From Flaccisagitta enflata (lineage: Eukaryota; Chaetognatha; Sagittoidea; Aphragmophora): a stretch of DNA of 64,000 bases. A program made the translations under genes and the position numbers. This document shows positions 1 through 11,349 of the stretch, piece by piece. How positions within the stretch are numbered: position 1 is the stretch's first letter; the number at the start of each line of letters is the position of its first letter. The notes beneath the pieces were generated by a model. That model was not told the DNA's origin, made no database searches, and saw only the letters and a list, made by a program, of their open reading frames with translations. Where the stretch lies: positions 81,840,001 to 81,904,000 of the forward strand of contig OZ231126.1 in the NCBI GenBank assembly GCA_965153355.1. Direction: 5' to 3'.

Positions 1-575
1 CCCCCCCTTATCAGGCCCCTCAGGCCTAAAATCTGGCCTCCCAGGCCTCAAATCCAGCCACTCAGGCCTCTAATCCAGCCTCTCAGGCCTCTAATCCAGC
101 CTCTCAGGCCTCTAATCCAGCCTCTCAGGCCTCTAATCCAGCCTCTCAGGCCTCTAATCCAGCCTATCTGGCCTCAAATTCAGCCTCCCAGGCCTCAAAT
201 CCGACCTAGCAGGCCTCAAACCTGGCCTTTCAGACCTCAAACTAGGCCTGCAGGCCTCAAATTGAAATTCCCATGCCTCAAACCTCCTCTCATACCTCAA
301 ATTAGGCCTCAAGTTAGTCCCCTCAAGCTTCCAATTGGCATTCTCAGGCCTTCTTAGACCTCAATTTAAGCTCTTGAAGGCCTTCAGTCAACCCTTTATG
401 TAGCATCTCATCCAGGTAAGGCAGGACAAACGAAAGTCCCCCTGTGTTCTATAGGACTTCGTCCCCTTCGGGGCCGCTGCCCTGCTTCCCCTCACTCCAA
501 CTCACAATCACTCAAAGCAGGGCAGAGGGTATCGCTGACCATATATTGCCCTTGGGCGACCTGTTTGGCGTTTTG
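1..575 (+). mobile_element. Family 2 element, 3' part (cut by window edge)
   Basis: A tandem array (unit about 20 bp, CCTCTCAGGCCTCTAATCCA) runs to about 400. The right arm follows: GAAAGTCCCCCTGTGTTCTA, ACTTCGTCCCC, GGGGCCGCTGCCCTGCTT. The tail has AAAGCAGGGCAGAGGGTATC and ends TTGGGCGACCTGTT near 565. Confidence 0.8.
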
Positions 576-583
576 AGCTTTTT

Positions 584-1242
584 GGGCAGCGGCCCCAAAG
601 GGCCGATGTCCTGTAGGACACAGGGGGGATTTTCAGACGTCCCTCCTTCCGTCTGTCCTCCCGTCCTTCGGTCTGTCCGTCCGTCCGTCCCCCCCCCTCC
701 GTTGGCCATCGGAGGCCTCAAATCCTCTGAGGCCTGATTTAGGCCCTCTAAGCTCTCAAATTAGCTCTCCAGGCCTCAAATCAGCTCTCCAGGACTCAAA
801 TCAGCTCTCAAGGCCTCAAATCAGCTCTCCAGGCCTCAAATCAGCTCTCCAGGCCTAAAATCTGCCCCAGGCCTCAAATCAGCTCTCCAGGCCTCAAATC
901 TAAGTTCCAGGCCTCAAATCGGCTCTCCGGACCTTAAATCTGTGTTCCAGGCCCCAAATCTGCCCCTCAGGTCTCAAATCTGCCCCTCAGGCCTCAGGCC
1001 TGCCCCCAGGCCTCAAATTTAATCTTCAGGCCTTAAATCTTTCCCCCAGACCTCAAATCCCGCTTCAATTACCTCTTGGGCCTGATTTATTACCCCTCAG
1101 GAAGTCTGGAAATTCCCCCTGTGTCCTACAGGACATCTGCCCTTTGGGGCCGCTGCCCTGCTCTCACACCACTACTTCAACTGATCACTCCAAGCAGGGC
1201 ATCGGGTACCGCTGACCATGTGCGATCCTTGGATGACTAGTT
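584..1242 (+). mobile_element. Family 2 element (type b), complete
   Basis: Left arm GGGCAGCGGCCCCAAAGGGC, then GATGTCCTGTAGGACACAGG. Next come GTCC-type repeats and an array of CTCCAGGCCTCAAATCAGCT units (about 705-1090). The right arm is the complement of the left: CCTGTGTCCTACAGGACATC, then GGGGCCGCTGCCCTGCT. The tail AAGCAGGGCATCGGGTACCG ends near GGATGACTAG. It is inserted in a family 1 element. Confidence 0.85.
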
Positions 1243-1345
1243 GAGCATACAGCTCCTGCCCAGATGCCCTTGTGACCTTCTCCAGCACTACTCCTGCCTA
1301 CCCGCACGCGACTAGGATAGCCGTGTATCCGGCCTTGTTGATATA
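1243..1345 (+). mobile_element. Family 1 element, 3' end
   Basis: CATACAGCTCCTGCCCAGAT, CGCACGCGACTAGGATAGCC and the terminal GTGTATCCGGCCTTGTTG. Its upstream part (GGCGTTTTGAGCTTTT, about 568-583) is separated by the family 2 insertion. Confidence 0.8.
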
Positions 1346-1431
1346 GAAAGAGAAATGATAGGCAGACAGAAAGACTGACAGATGGACAAATAGAAACAGG
1401 CAGAAAGATAGATAGACATAGAAAGACACAA

Positions 1432-1531
1432 ATACATACATACATACATACATACATACATACATACATACATACATACATACATACATACATACATACA
1501 TACATACATACATACACACATACATACATAG
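1432..1531. repeat. (CATA)n microsatellite
   Basis: About 100 bp of ACAT/CATA tetranucleotide, followed by irregular ACAGAC repeats. Confidence 0.97.
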
Positions 1532-1599
1532 AGACATACATACAGACAGACTGAAAGATTGATTTTTAGGATGGAACGACCGTTTTATAGTCTATAGAC

Positions 1600-1860
1600 T
1601 ACACTTTTTTTTTATATAAGAGACAGCTTCTTTAAAATCAGCCTGGGTGTTCTTAAATTTTTGTATGTTTTCAGCCTGAAATTCTCTAAAAGTGTTTTTA
1701 AGGGCTGAGATTGCAATCCCAGCTATTGATCATTAAAATATTTGGAGCTTATTATCCTATTTTAATAGGCCCCAATACAACGAATTATAAGCTTGATAGG
1801 ACTTTTTCACTGAAATAGGGCTCTAAACCTTATTTGTAAGGTCAAACATAGATGTTAACG
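1600..1860 (+). repeat. Dispersed repeat, inverted partner at 11350-11825
   Basis: Contains ATAAGAGACAGCTTC, AAGGGCTGAGATTGCAATCC, TTGATCATTAAAATATTTGG and ATAAGCTTGATAGGAC. The reverse complement of these blocks occurs in the same order at 11350-11825. Confidence 0.75.
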
Positions 1861-2776
1861 ACCAAAAAATGTGCATGAAAAAAATTATACTTTTTTGTTT
1901 GTCAAAGTGAGTAATTAGTGTAAATCAGTCTTAGTTCATGCCCTAAAAGACCGAATCATTCATAATCATGGAGCATAGTGATGAGCGCAATGCAATATGG
2001 CTTCATCAAACACTGATGCTTGCCCTTAATGTTCATAACCCTTCACACACAGCTAGAAGAGTAACATTTTTGTCGCAACTAGTCTCAGGCTAGAGCGAGG
2101 ATGAAAATTGGTCTTTTACCGCTCTGATCAAGGGAGCGATTTTGTAGCGGGAAAAATTTGAGAAGACAAATTATTATTTTTTTTCTGTGTTCTCGTAATC
2201 TGCGCGCTCACGCGATCACGTTGGTAAAGCAAGGCTCAGTAATATGACCAGTGGAACAATATCCCAATAAGTAATGCTACTTGGACTCAAGAAGAAATCA
2301 TGAATGAGAAAGCCGTCACTGCCTCGTGGTCGATCAATTGGATTCCTCCGAGGAACGATCCTGGCGGCAGCAGAAAATGTTGTCACTAGGTAAATCTGAC
2401 ACCAGCGTTATACGGCAAGGCATAACTTCTCCATGGAGAACAAAACATAAAGTAGCATGTCACCAAATTGGCATCACCAAAATAGGTCTCTGTTTTACTT
2501 GGTTGTTGATTTGTCCGTTCAAAATCGACATCTTAGCCGCGGTCTAGCGATTAAAAGAGGCTTCGTCCATTCATCCATTGGTAAAGCAGGAGTCATAAAG
2601 TGTGATCACAAACAACCCCTGCAGGAAAGATGACGACAAGCGAGAGATGAAGCCAATGGACACGTCAGCATGTAACCTCTACGTGGGGGATTGGATGCAT
2701 ACTTAGGGGCATTGCAACTTTGGTACAACCCCGCAATAACGGCTGTCAAGTGGGTCCATAATGTGAGTGTCGATAA

Positions 2777-2778
<2 letters not shown>
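1861..2778. other. No recognisable feature
   Basis: AT-rich, non-repetitive sequence. A 73-codon open frame at 2326-2547 (plus) has no recognisable domain and no convincing splice context. Confidence 0.5.
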
Positions 2779-3922
<1,144 letters not shown>

Positions 3923-3925
3923 CAG

Positions 3926-4028
3926 AAACGGACATAAACGGTCATCACGGAGTTGTGATGCGTGATGATTTCGAAAGACAAAGGGACCACGAATTAGAAC
4001 ATCTACAGGAATATGGTCATCGGATATG
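3926..4028 (+). CDS. Candidate internal exon of an unidentified gene
   Basis: A 103-nt stretch sits between an excellent acceptor (long CT tract, then TTGCTCTTCTCAG, AG at 3924-3925) and a GTCAGT donor (4029-4034). One frame is open: TDINGHHGVVMRDDFERQRD then HELEHLQEYGHRI. The composition is charged, protein-like and unlike the repeats around it. I do not recognise the family. It is on the strand opposite to MEK, so it would belong to a different gene or one nested in a MEK intron. It could also be a chance open frame. Confidence 0.35.
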
Positions 4029-4283
4029 GTCAGTTTAAATGGTCACCTTTCAATTTCATCAATGGGAATCAGGACATTTGCGCGGCTATGACTATGAATC
4101 ATTTATAAACCCTTTGTTTCCCTCTGTTCCCCCTTTTCTCAAGAGCGAGCCTTTGTAACAACAGCCAGACAGACCACTATAGATTGCCGTCCACCAGGTT
4201 TGAGGAAACCTATCTCAGTTTGAATTTCACCAGTCCGTCTGTGTTTTGGTCTGTCGGTCCATTTGTACGACCATCAGTCCGTT

Positions 4284-5026
4284 CGGGTGTGTCAATATGC
4301 AAAAGTTCTTTTAGTCTGATTATCCACTTTAAAAAGCGTAAAGAAATAAATTCTAAGATCTTTACCATTTTTATTCTTTTGAAACATAAATATTCCGTTT
4401 TTTTAGCGAGATAAAAGATTAACAAATATGATTATATCTTGAGTGACTGCACTCAGTTTTGGTGAAAATAAAGTGTATAAACTCTTTAAGAAAACATTTT
4501 TTTTTTGTTCTTTAATCTTTTATGAAAGAAATAAATAAATAGAATAAATGAATAAATTTTATAAAGAAATAAAGAAATAAATAATAATTAAATAATTGAA
4601 TGATTAAATAATTAAATAATTAAATAATTAAATAATTAAATAATTAAATAATTAAATAATTAAATAATTAAATAATTAAATAATTAAATAATTAAATAAT
4701 TAAATAATTAAATAATTAAATAATTAAATAATTAAATAATTAAATAATTAATAAAGAAATAAATTTTTTTTTCAATTTGCACATGGAATTAGAATAAAAA
4801 TTAAAGAGCATTTCTATTTTATCATCTTGTAATCAATTATTCTTATACCTAATCAAAACACAGCAATAAACAAATTGGGGGCTGAATAGGGGTTTAAAAA
4901 AAAACCAAAGATAAATTAGATTTGCTGAAATAAAAATGATAGAAATCTTAAAATTCTCTTATTATTACTCTTTGATATTGATGGTTTGATCAAAAGACCT
5001 TTTGCATATTGACACACCCGATCGGT
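4284..5026. repeat. Fold-back inverted repeat with AT-rich array
   Basis: The left arm starts GGGTGTGTCAATATGCAAAA and the right arm ends TTTTGCATATTGACACACCC. Similarity between the arms extends inward about 100 bp. The loop holds the TTAAATAA array. Fragments of GGTC-type family 1 tract flank both sides. Confidence 0.7.
4565..4755. repeat. (TTAAATAA)n minisatellite
   Basis: About 190 bp of an 8-bp unit, more than 20 copies, nearly perfect, in the loop of the fold-back. Confidence 0.97.
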
Positions 5027-5319
5027 CCGTTGGTCCATCCATGACGATGGAGTCGAAAAGTGTGAAAACGCGCATTTTTAATGCTGCAGTTATGATTATT
5101 TGTGTATGTGACTGCGCATAGGGTGGGGAAGGTTACGGATTGGGGTTGTATGCCCAGTGCTCACCCGTCGGCAATGATATTATGAACCTGCGTTATCTGT
5201 TGTGCAATCATTTATTATTCCGTCAATACTATGATAATGGCTTTTCCCTCTACAAGGATGACTGAAGGAGTTAATGGACGATCGATCGAAATTGATGATG
5301 GAAACATGGAAAACAACAA

Positions 5320-5445
5320 AGGATCGATGACGATGATGATGACCAGAATTATGATGATGATGATGAGGATGACGTTGAAGATGATGATGACAATGATGCG
5401 TTACAAAAATGATGATTAGGATGTTGGATTATCATGTTGTTTATA

Positions 5446-5534
<89 letters not shown>

Positions 5535-5625
5535 GACTACGGCGAAGTTGAAAGGAATGATGATGAGGATGATGATGACGATAATGATGCCAACAATGAT
5601 ACTGATGATGAATATTTTGGCATGT
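5320..5625 (+). repeat. (GAT)n microsatellite
   Basis: A pure GAT/ATG run at about 5444-5532 with irregular GATGAG and GATGAC repeats on both sides. All long frames here are repeat artefacts (Asp, Met or His runs). Confidence 0.97.
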
Positions 5626-5879
5626 CATGAATTATTCATATTTTTGTTCTTTGCATATTTGTTACAATTCATACACTGATACTACGAAAAAAAGTCATTT
5701 TATCGTCGGATTGCCCAAATTTGTAAATAAAGTATATGTGGCAGACGGACAAACCGACATAACAGGGTGAAGAGTCGCGTAGAACACAACTAAAATGATG
5801 TGAGACTGTGAGACACACACGAAACCGGCGGTAGCAGCACTGCTGATGACATTGAGGAATCGGTCTGTTCGGCATCATT

Positions 5880-6036
5880 TTTTAGTCGCGGACTTGCGAC
5901 TGGAACCCGCCGGGTCGGTCGGTCGGTCCGTCTGTCTGTCCGTCCATAACCAGAACAAAATTTGAGCGTTTTTTTGCTGTTCCGCTCCTGCCCACCCATC
6001 CGCGACTTAGGGGGAGTGTATACGGCCTTGTTTACA
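5880..6036 (+). mobile_element. Family 1 element, tag TCGCGGA
   Basis: Begins TTTTTAGTCGCGGACTTGCGACT (hairpin) and continues with a CGGTCGGTC tract. The third tag copy is ATCCGCGACTTAGGGGG. The end is GTGTATACGGCCTTGTTT. The third site CCGCGACT is the complement of AGTCGCGG, so this copy differs from others in step. Confidence 0.8.
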
Positions 6037-6069
6037 TAGCTGATTGTTTTGTCTGTTTCTGCTGTTTGT

Positions 6070-6252
6070 CTTTTAGTCGCGCACCAGCAACTCTGTCAGA
6101 GGCTTTGCCCGTCTGTGCGTCTGTTCTTCGGAAATGCTCAAGCCGAAAAATGTGATAAGCATTCTAGATACCGCACGTGTGTGGGGGTTGGTGGGTGGAG
6201 GGGTTGTATGTCACCGTTGCATGACGATATTGTAGCCCCGCGGTACTAATTT
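6070..6252 (+). mobile_element. Family 1b element
   Basis: Starts TTTTAGTCGCGCACCAGCAA, then CTCTGTCAGAGGC. The distal end has GGTTGTATGTCACCGTTGCA and ACGATATTGTAGCCCCGCGG, the alternative family 1b end also seen at 13670, 22545 and 51430. Confidence 0.6.
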
Positions 6253-6515
6253 GTTTATTCCTCTTTTATCGTGGGCGTAGAGATCCAGGGCGCAGAGCAA
6301 CGAAAGTAAAATTGAAAAGACAAAGAGTTACGATGATCTGTCCGCTTGTAATAAGAGGAGCAAGTTATCAACTGGTAGTCGTACATATGTTTACAGAGGG
6401 GCGATGAAGCCGGGACAGTGATGCAAAAGCGGTGTCATTGGAGCATGAAAAAAAGCGTGAAACTGTGCAAACGAAGAAAAGGCCGGCACTGCTGTCTCAA
6501 ACAAGGTTTGAGACA

Positions 6516-7039
6516 AGAATGATATAACTATGCGGTTTTTTGTATTTTTGCATAGGTCATGAGCATAGAAACCAAGAACCATCAAGTAGAAAATCTTTTC
6601 TGAGGCGCTTTTTGAAAAAAATGAATAATTCAAGTTTTTTAGTTTTTTTTATTTAGACAATTTTTCAGGTTAGTTTGACCTATTTTATGACAGCATAATG
6701 TTAATCCTGATAAAATATGGATTCATTTGATAGGTCGCACTATATGGTTTTCATAGGAAAAAAAATTTCATTCTCAACCGTTACAAAATAAGAATTTTTT
6801 TCAAAACCACATAGTGCGACCTATCAATTCAATCAAAATTCTATCAGGATTAACAATATGCTGTCAAAAAATAGGTCAAACCAACCTGAAAAATTGTCCA
6901 TGAAAAATAAAGCTGAGAATATTGAATTTTTCATTTATTTCAAAAAGCGCCTCAGGAAAGATTTTCTGTTTGATGGTTCTTGGTTTGTATGCCCATGACC
7001 TATGCAAAAATGCAGAAAACCGCAAAGTTATATCATTCT
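6516..7039. repeat. Fold-back inverted repeat, about 520 bp
   Basis: The outer ends AGAATGATATAACTATGCGG and CCGCAAAGTTATATCATTCT are complementary with one indel. Inner blocks such as ATAGGTCGCACTATATGG and CCACATAGTGCGACCTATC pair across a loop of about 45 bp at 6755-6800. The arms are about 240 bp. There is no coding frame. Confidence 0.85.
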
Positions 7040-7212
7040 ACCCCAGTCGCGTGCAGGTGGGCAGGGGTTGTACTCATGGTCACTTGATCATTTGGGCAGC
7101 AGTGAGGCCATAGACCGCAAAAACCCAAAAAAGTAAAGTGTGACGGACCGACGGATGGAACAATTGACCGACAAAGCGGAGTGTAGAGTCGCGTAGCACG
7201 CGACTAAAAAGA
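7032..7212 (-). mobile_element. Family 1 element, tag TCGCGTGC
   Basis: Reversed copy: CCCAGTCGCGTGCAGGTGGG, GGGCAGCAGTGAGGCC, AAAGTAAAGTGTGACGGACC and GGAGTGTAGAGTCGCG, then the hairpin closing at CACGCGACTAAAAA. It abuts the fold-back at 7039, which seems to have replaced its GGCCGGATACACGG end. Confidence 0.8.
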
Positions 7213-7320
7213 GAGCCAACAAGGCCAACACGTGCGCCAGCTGCATCCTCTGGCATCTAATCCGTCTATTCAACAGACACAGCCGCTAATAGTCGTGCTT
7301 TGGCGCATGTGAAACAAACA

Positions 7321-8616
7321 GGCCATTTTTTAGAGCGAGCCCGCGAGCCCGCGGCTCTCTATTTCGCTGCCGGGCTCTCTGATTTCACTGGCTCTGAGCC
7401 CGGCTGGCTCTCTCAAAATTGAAACCATGTTTTGAACTAAAATGGATTGGGAGATTTGGCAAACTTTTACAAGAGGACCACACTTTTTTTATGGTCTGTT
7501 TTTGTATTTAACACAACCTAAACTCACTCCTACCCCTACACACAGCTCATCCCTACCCCTCTCACTGCTAAACTCTACCCCTAAATCCCTACTAAAATCA
7601 CCCCTGCCCTGAACTCACCCTACCCTAAGCCTCACTACCCTAAATTCACTAAGCTCACCCCTACCCTAAACTCACCCCCTAAACTCACCCCTACCCTAAA
7701 CTCACTACCTAAACACTAACCTAAATAACATACATAAACTACACTACCTAAATACCCCTACCTAAATCTTTCCACCTAAACTCACACACTAAGCTCACTA
7801 CCCTAAATACTCTTTATACTTTACCTAAATCACCCTACCCCTAAACTCATGCCTACAACTAAACTCACAACTACCACTAAATTCACCCCTAAGCTCACCC
7901 CTACCCCTAAACTCAACCCTTACCCTTGACTCAACCAGTCAACCATACTTATATATCCAGGATTGTTGAAAAATTGAGTGTGGTCCTCTTGTAAAAGTAG
8001 ACCGGAGATTTTCGTAAAATCAGAAAAAGAAAATCAAATTCACAAGTTATGTGTGACTATAATGAAAATTGATCAACAAGTAAAGCATCTCATTTTTTCA
8101 TGTGAATGCGTCTAATATCGCTGGTAGAAAAAGTTGGCATGTGTTGATTTTTGCTTTCTTGAAAACCGATTTATTTCTATTATGAGAGATATGAAAAATT
8201 ACTATTGAAAGATGACAGTGAAGAAATAGAGCAAAATGTCCAGTTATTCAAGTTGTTTGCACACTACTCTATAGCCCACTATGTTGGGGGATCTGTCTGC
8301 CTTTTAGTCTGTCTATATGTTGGTCCGTCCATCTGTTGGTCTCTCCATCTGCTGGTCTGTCCATTAGTCCATTTATTGCTCTGTTGATCAGTGACACTTT
8401 TTTTTTAGCATTTACAAGGGATTTTAATGTCGCTTCTCCTGCCCAAATGTTCTTTAGCAAAATTCCTCACTACCCCTGCCCGCCCCACACACAATTTAGG
8501 TAGCCTTCCACCCAGGATTGCTTTTTTGCCGGGCTCGCTGTTTTGCCGTCGGGCTCTGTAAATTTTTGAGGAGAGAGCCCGGTTGGCTCTGCCAAAGAAA
8601 TCACTGAAAAAAGGCC
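7321..8616 (+). mobile_element. Family 3 element, tag GAGCCC
   Basis: Ends GGCCATTTTTTAG and CTGAAAAAAGGCC form imperfect terminal inverted repeats. The 5' part (7331-7425) repeats GAGCCC or GGCTC many times (AGCGAGCCCGCGAGCCCGCG, CGGGCTCTCT, GAGCCCGGCTGGCTCTC). The 3' part (8525-8600) has GGGCTCGCTG and GAGCCCGGTTGGCTCT. The middle holds a second inverted repeat with a CCTAAACTC array. There is no coding frame. Confidence 0.7.
7460..8020. repeat. Inverted repeat enclosing CCTAAACTCA array
   Basis: The arms read CTTTTACAAGAGGACCACAC and GTGTGGTCCTCTTGTAAAAG. Between them, about 7510-7945 is a degenerate array of CCTACCCTAAACTCACCC units. Confidence 0.8.
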
Positions 8617-8619
8617 TGG

Positions 8620-9035
8620 AAACAAAGTGGCTCGCAAACTTACTACCAGTCGTGTCAGATGGTCTTATATGTGAACATGGCATGCGATTAAAATATCAAC
8701 ATGCTCAAGAACGGCTCCAGCCTAAACCTCATTGTTAAAAACTCAACATGATTGAAAACCATCGGCACAACACTAACGTGGTTATTTGTACTCCTGGAAT
8801 TGAAACAATGAGGTCTTCAAATCCTTGTTGTAGTGAGAATATGAGTCAAGAATTGAATCCTACGTCCCTAACGCTTTGACACATTTAGGTGACAATTTAA
8901 TGGAGGAGGAGGAGGAGGAGAAAGAGAAGGGACAGAGATAGGGAGGAGGTGAGTGGTGAAAACAAGGCTGGATACACGGCAAGACAGTCGCGGACAGTTG
9001 GGCAGGAGCCGTAATGCAAAAACCGCTTGCAATTT
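8620..9035. other. No gene; purine-rich patch
   Basis: Unremarkable sequence, with a GGA-rich purine tract at about 8900-8950. I see no gene. Confidence 0.4.
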
Positions 9036-9297
9036 AACAAGGCCGGATAGACAGCCACCCCAGTTGCGTGCGGGTGGGCAGGGGCGATATTTGAGGTCAC
9101 TTTATCATTTGGACGGGAGCAGTGAGGCCAAAGACCGCAAAAGAAAACAAAAAAAGTAAAGTGTGACAGACCGATGGACCAACGTAGCAACGGACCGACA
9201 AAGTGGGGTGTAGAGTTGCGTAGCATGCGACTAAAATATTTGTGACGGACGGACCGACCAACAGACCAACTTGTAAAGTCACGAATCCGCGACTAAA
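9036..9297 (-). mobile_element. Family 1 element(s), reversed
   Basis: AACAAGGCCGGATAGACAGC, CCAGTTGCGTGCGGGTGGGC, GTGTAGAGTTGCGTAGCATG and CGACTAAAA. A second truncated end follows (GGACGGACCGACCAAC, AATCCGCGACTAAAAAT). Confidence 0.85.
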
Positions 9298-9450
9298 AAT
9301 TGAAGAGAAAGAAGGTAAAGAGAGGGATAAGTAGATGGAGAAGGAGGAACAGGTGGAGACAGAAAAGGGGGAGGATCAGTAGGAGGGTAGAAAGAGGAAG
9401 AAATAGGGGGAGTGCAGCATCAAAAAAGAGAAAAACCGCCTCGATTGGTT
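9298..9450. repeat. Purine-rich GGAGGA sequence
   Basis: Irregular GAGGAAG repeats. Confidence 0.6.
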
Positions 9451-9770
9451 ATTAGGTGCACCATAGCACCTCTATAAGAACCTCTGTCGGTCGGGTGGTT
9501 GGTCGGTCCATTTGAGTGAAGAATCGCAAAAAATGTTTGAAATCCCTTGAATACTCATCGTTTCATCATTCATGTTACTCATCATTTCATTCATTTTCAT
9601 ATTCATCTATGGTTAGATCTGATAGAGCTCTGGATAGGTCTAGAAATTCATGTTCCTCGTCATTTCATTCATCCTCATATTCATCTATGGTTAGGCCAAT
9701 AGAGCTTGGGATAGGTCTAATAGAGCTCTGGATACGTGTAAGAATTGATAGCCCCTTATATCCGACCTTG
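9450..9770 (+). mobile_element. Family 1 element, tag GGTGC
   Basis: Hairpin AGGTGCACCATAGCACCT, then CTATAAGAACCTCTGTCGGT. The body has repeats of TTTCATTCATTTTCATATTC and GATAGAGCTCTGGATAGGTC, and the end is TTATATCCGACCTTGTTA. Confidence 0.75.
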
Positions 9771-9960
9771 TTAGTTGCGTGGTACGCGACTCTACACCCC
9801 GCTTTGTCGGTCGGTCCGTCGGTCCGTCGGTCCGTTGGTCCGTCACACTTTACTTTTTTTGGGTTTTTGGGATTTTTGGCTTCACTGCTCCTGCCCAAAT
9901 GATCTGATGACCTCAATTACAGCCCCTGCCCACCTGCACGCGACTGGGGTATCCGTGTAT
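9771..9960 (+). mobile_element. Family 1 element, tag TTGCGTGG / TCGCGTGC
   Basis: AGTTGCGTGGTACGCGACT hairpin, CTACACCCCGCTTTGTCGG, GGTCCGT repeats, GCTCCTGCCCAAATG, CACCTGCACGCGACTGGGGT and GTGTATC, where a short CT tract cuts the end. Confidence 0.85.
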
Positions 9961-10084
9961 CTCTCTCTCTCTCTATCCCAGTAAAAGAGGAGGATGAAGG
10001 GGAAAACAGAAGGGGAGGAAGAAAGAGTGCAGCGGAAAGCAACCGTTCCAACAGCCTGTCCAGCGTTAACCTTAGGTGCAAGTA

Positions 10085-10345
10085 TGAATATGCTGTCAGT
10101 CATTTGGTCCGTCACTCATTTGGCCTCTTTGTCTTAGTTTGTACCCTCTATACAAGCGTAAATGCGACTTTTTGCCATGTCATTTGTTTGGTTTGGCAGT
10201 CAGTTAGTCGGCCTCTTTGTCTTAGCTTGTACCCTGTTTATACGCCTGTGATTTTACGCTGTCAGTTTGGTCTGTCAGTCGGTCAGTCGGCCTCAGCTAA
10301 AGCTTATGCCCTGATGTCAGTCATTTGGTCTGTAAGTAGGTTCTA
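10085..10345 (+). repeat. About 75-100 bp tandem repeat with GGTC-type words
   Basis: Three units contain TCATTTGGTCCGTCA or variants, GGCCTCTTTGTCTTAG and TTGTACCCT. They resemble a family 1 tract expanded in tandem. Confidence 0.6.
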
Positions 10346-10439
10346 CATTCAAAAATAGTTGTCTTTTATTTATCGGTCTTAGATTCTTAGACTCAAGACA
10401 AAGCTGTATGTAAAACAAAGAACAATTTCATTCAAGTAA

Positions 10440-11230
10440 TCCCATGAAAAATGTAATTTTTTTGCAATTTTGGGCTATCTTTTGTCGATTATGGATCGTT
10501 TGGCATCTCAAACAATAACTGTGCAGCATTTTCTAATCGTGTATTGGCCCAAAGAGCAGATTCAGGGCTGAATAGGCAATTGGAAGACAGATGTAGGCAA
10601 AGTTTCAAAGTGTAGGCACAGTAAATCTAACAACCAGAAAACAGTTGAACTCAAATTCCAAAAAAAAAGAAGCTATTTTTGGCCACTTTAGCCCATTTTT
10701 GGCCCCTTGAGAACCCATGGTCACGATTTGAGTGTCATTTTTTTATCCAATAGAGTGGATAGTCCTAAGCAAACAACCAAGTAATGATTTTACTCAAAAT
10801 AGAGGTAATCGATGCCAATTTTTGACCATTATAGCCTTTTTTTCACCATTTTAACCTATTTTTGGCCATTTTTGGCCCCCTGAGCATCCATAGAAAAAAA
10901 AAAGTTTCGCATTTTCATCCTTGGTAGACCGATGGAGTGGAGACAGAGCTAATCAGACAACAAGAAAACAATTATGCCACAAATTCTCAAGAAAAATGCC
11001 ATTTTTGACCGTTTTAGCCTATTTTTGGCCATTTTTGGCCCTTCGAGCCCCACGTAAAAAACATTTTTGTACCATTTTTTGTCTTTGGTAAACCGTTAGA
11101 GTGGAGAAAGAGCTAAACAGACAACCAGAAAAAAAGTTGAACTCAACATTCACATGAAAAGTGTCTTTTTTGGCTGTTTTAGGCCATTTTTGGCCATTTT
11201 TGGCCAGTATTGCAGTTTAAAAAGGTTTTG
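10440..11230 (+). repeat. About 165-190 bp tandem satellite
   Basis: Four to five degenerate units contain CCATTTTTGGCCATTTTTGG, GTAGACCGATGGAGTGGA and AGACAACCAGAAAACA. Confidence 0.75.
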
Positions 11231-11349
11231 GAAAGCATACTTTTTAAAATGCTAGCCGAACAAGTGTCAATGGAGCAAAAATACAACTCCGAAACAAGTT
11301 TTAACCTTGGATATTAGGAAACAGCAATTTTGGTCACTTTCAACCAGGA

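Noticed and set aside
7040-7212. Family 1 as an ordinary Helitron
   Set aside because: The end hairpin plus CTAA is suggestive, but the hairpin includes the terminal CT, its word varies between copies, and no conserved 5' TC end or Rep/helicase was seen. Left open, not called.
7510-7945. Interstitial telomeric repeat
   Set aside because: CCCTAA occurs but the unit is irregular and CTCACC-rich, and the block sits between transposon-like arms.
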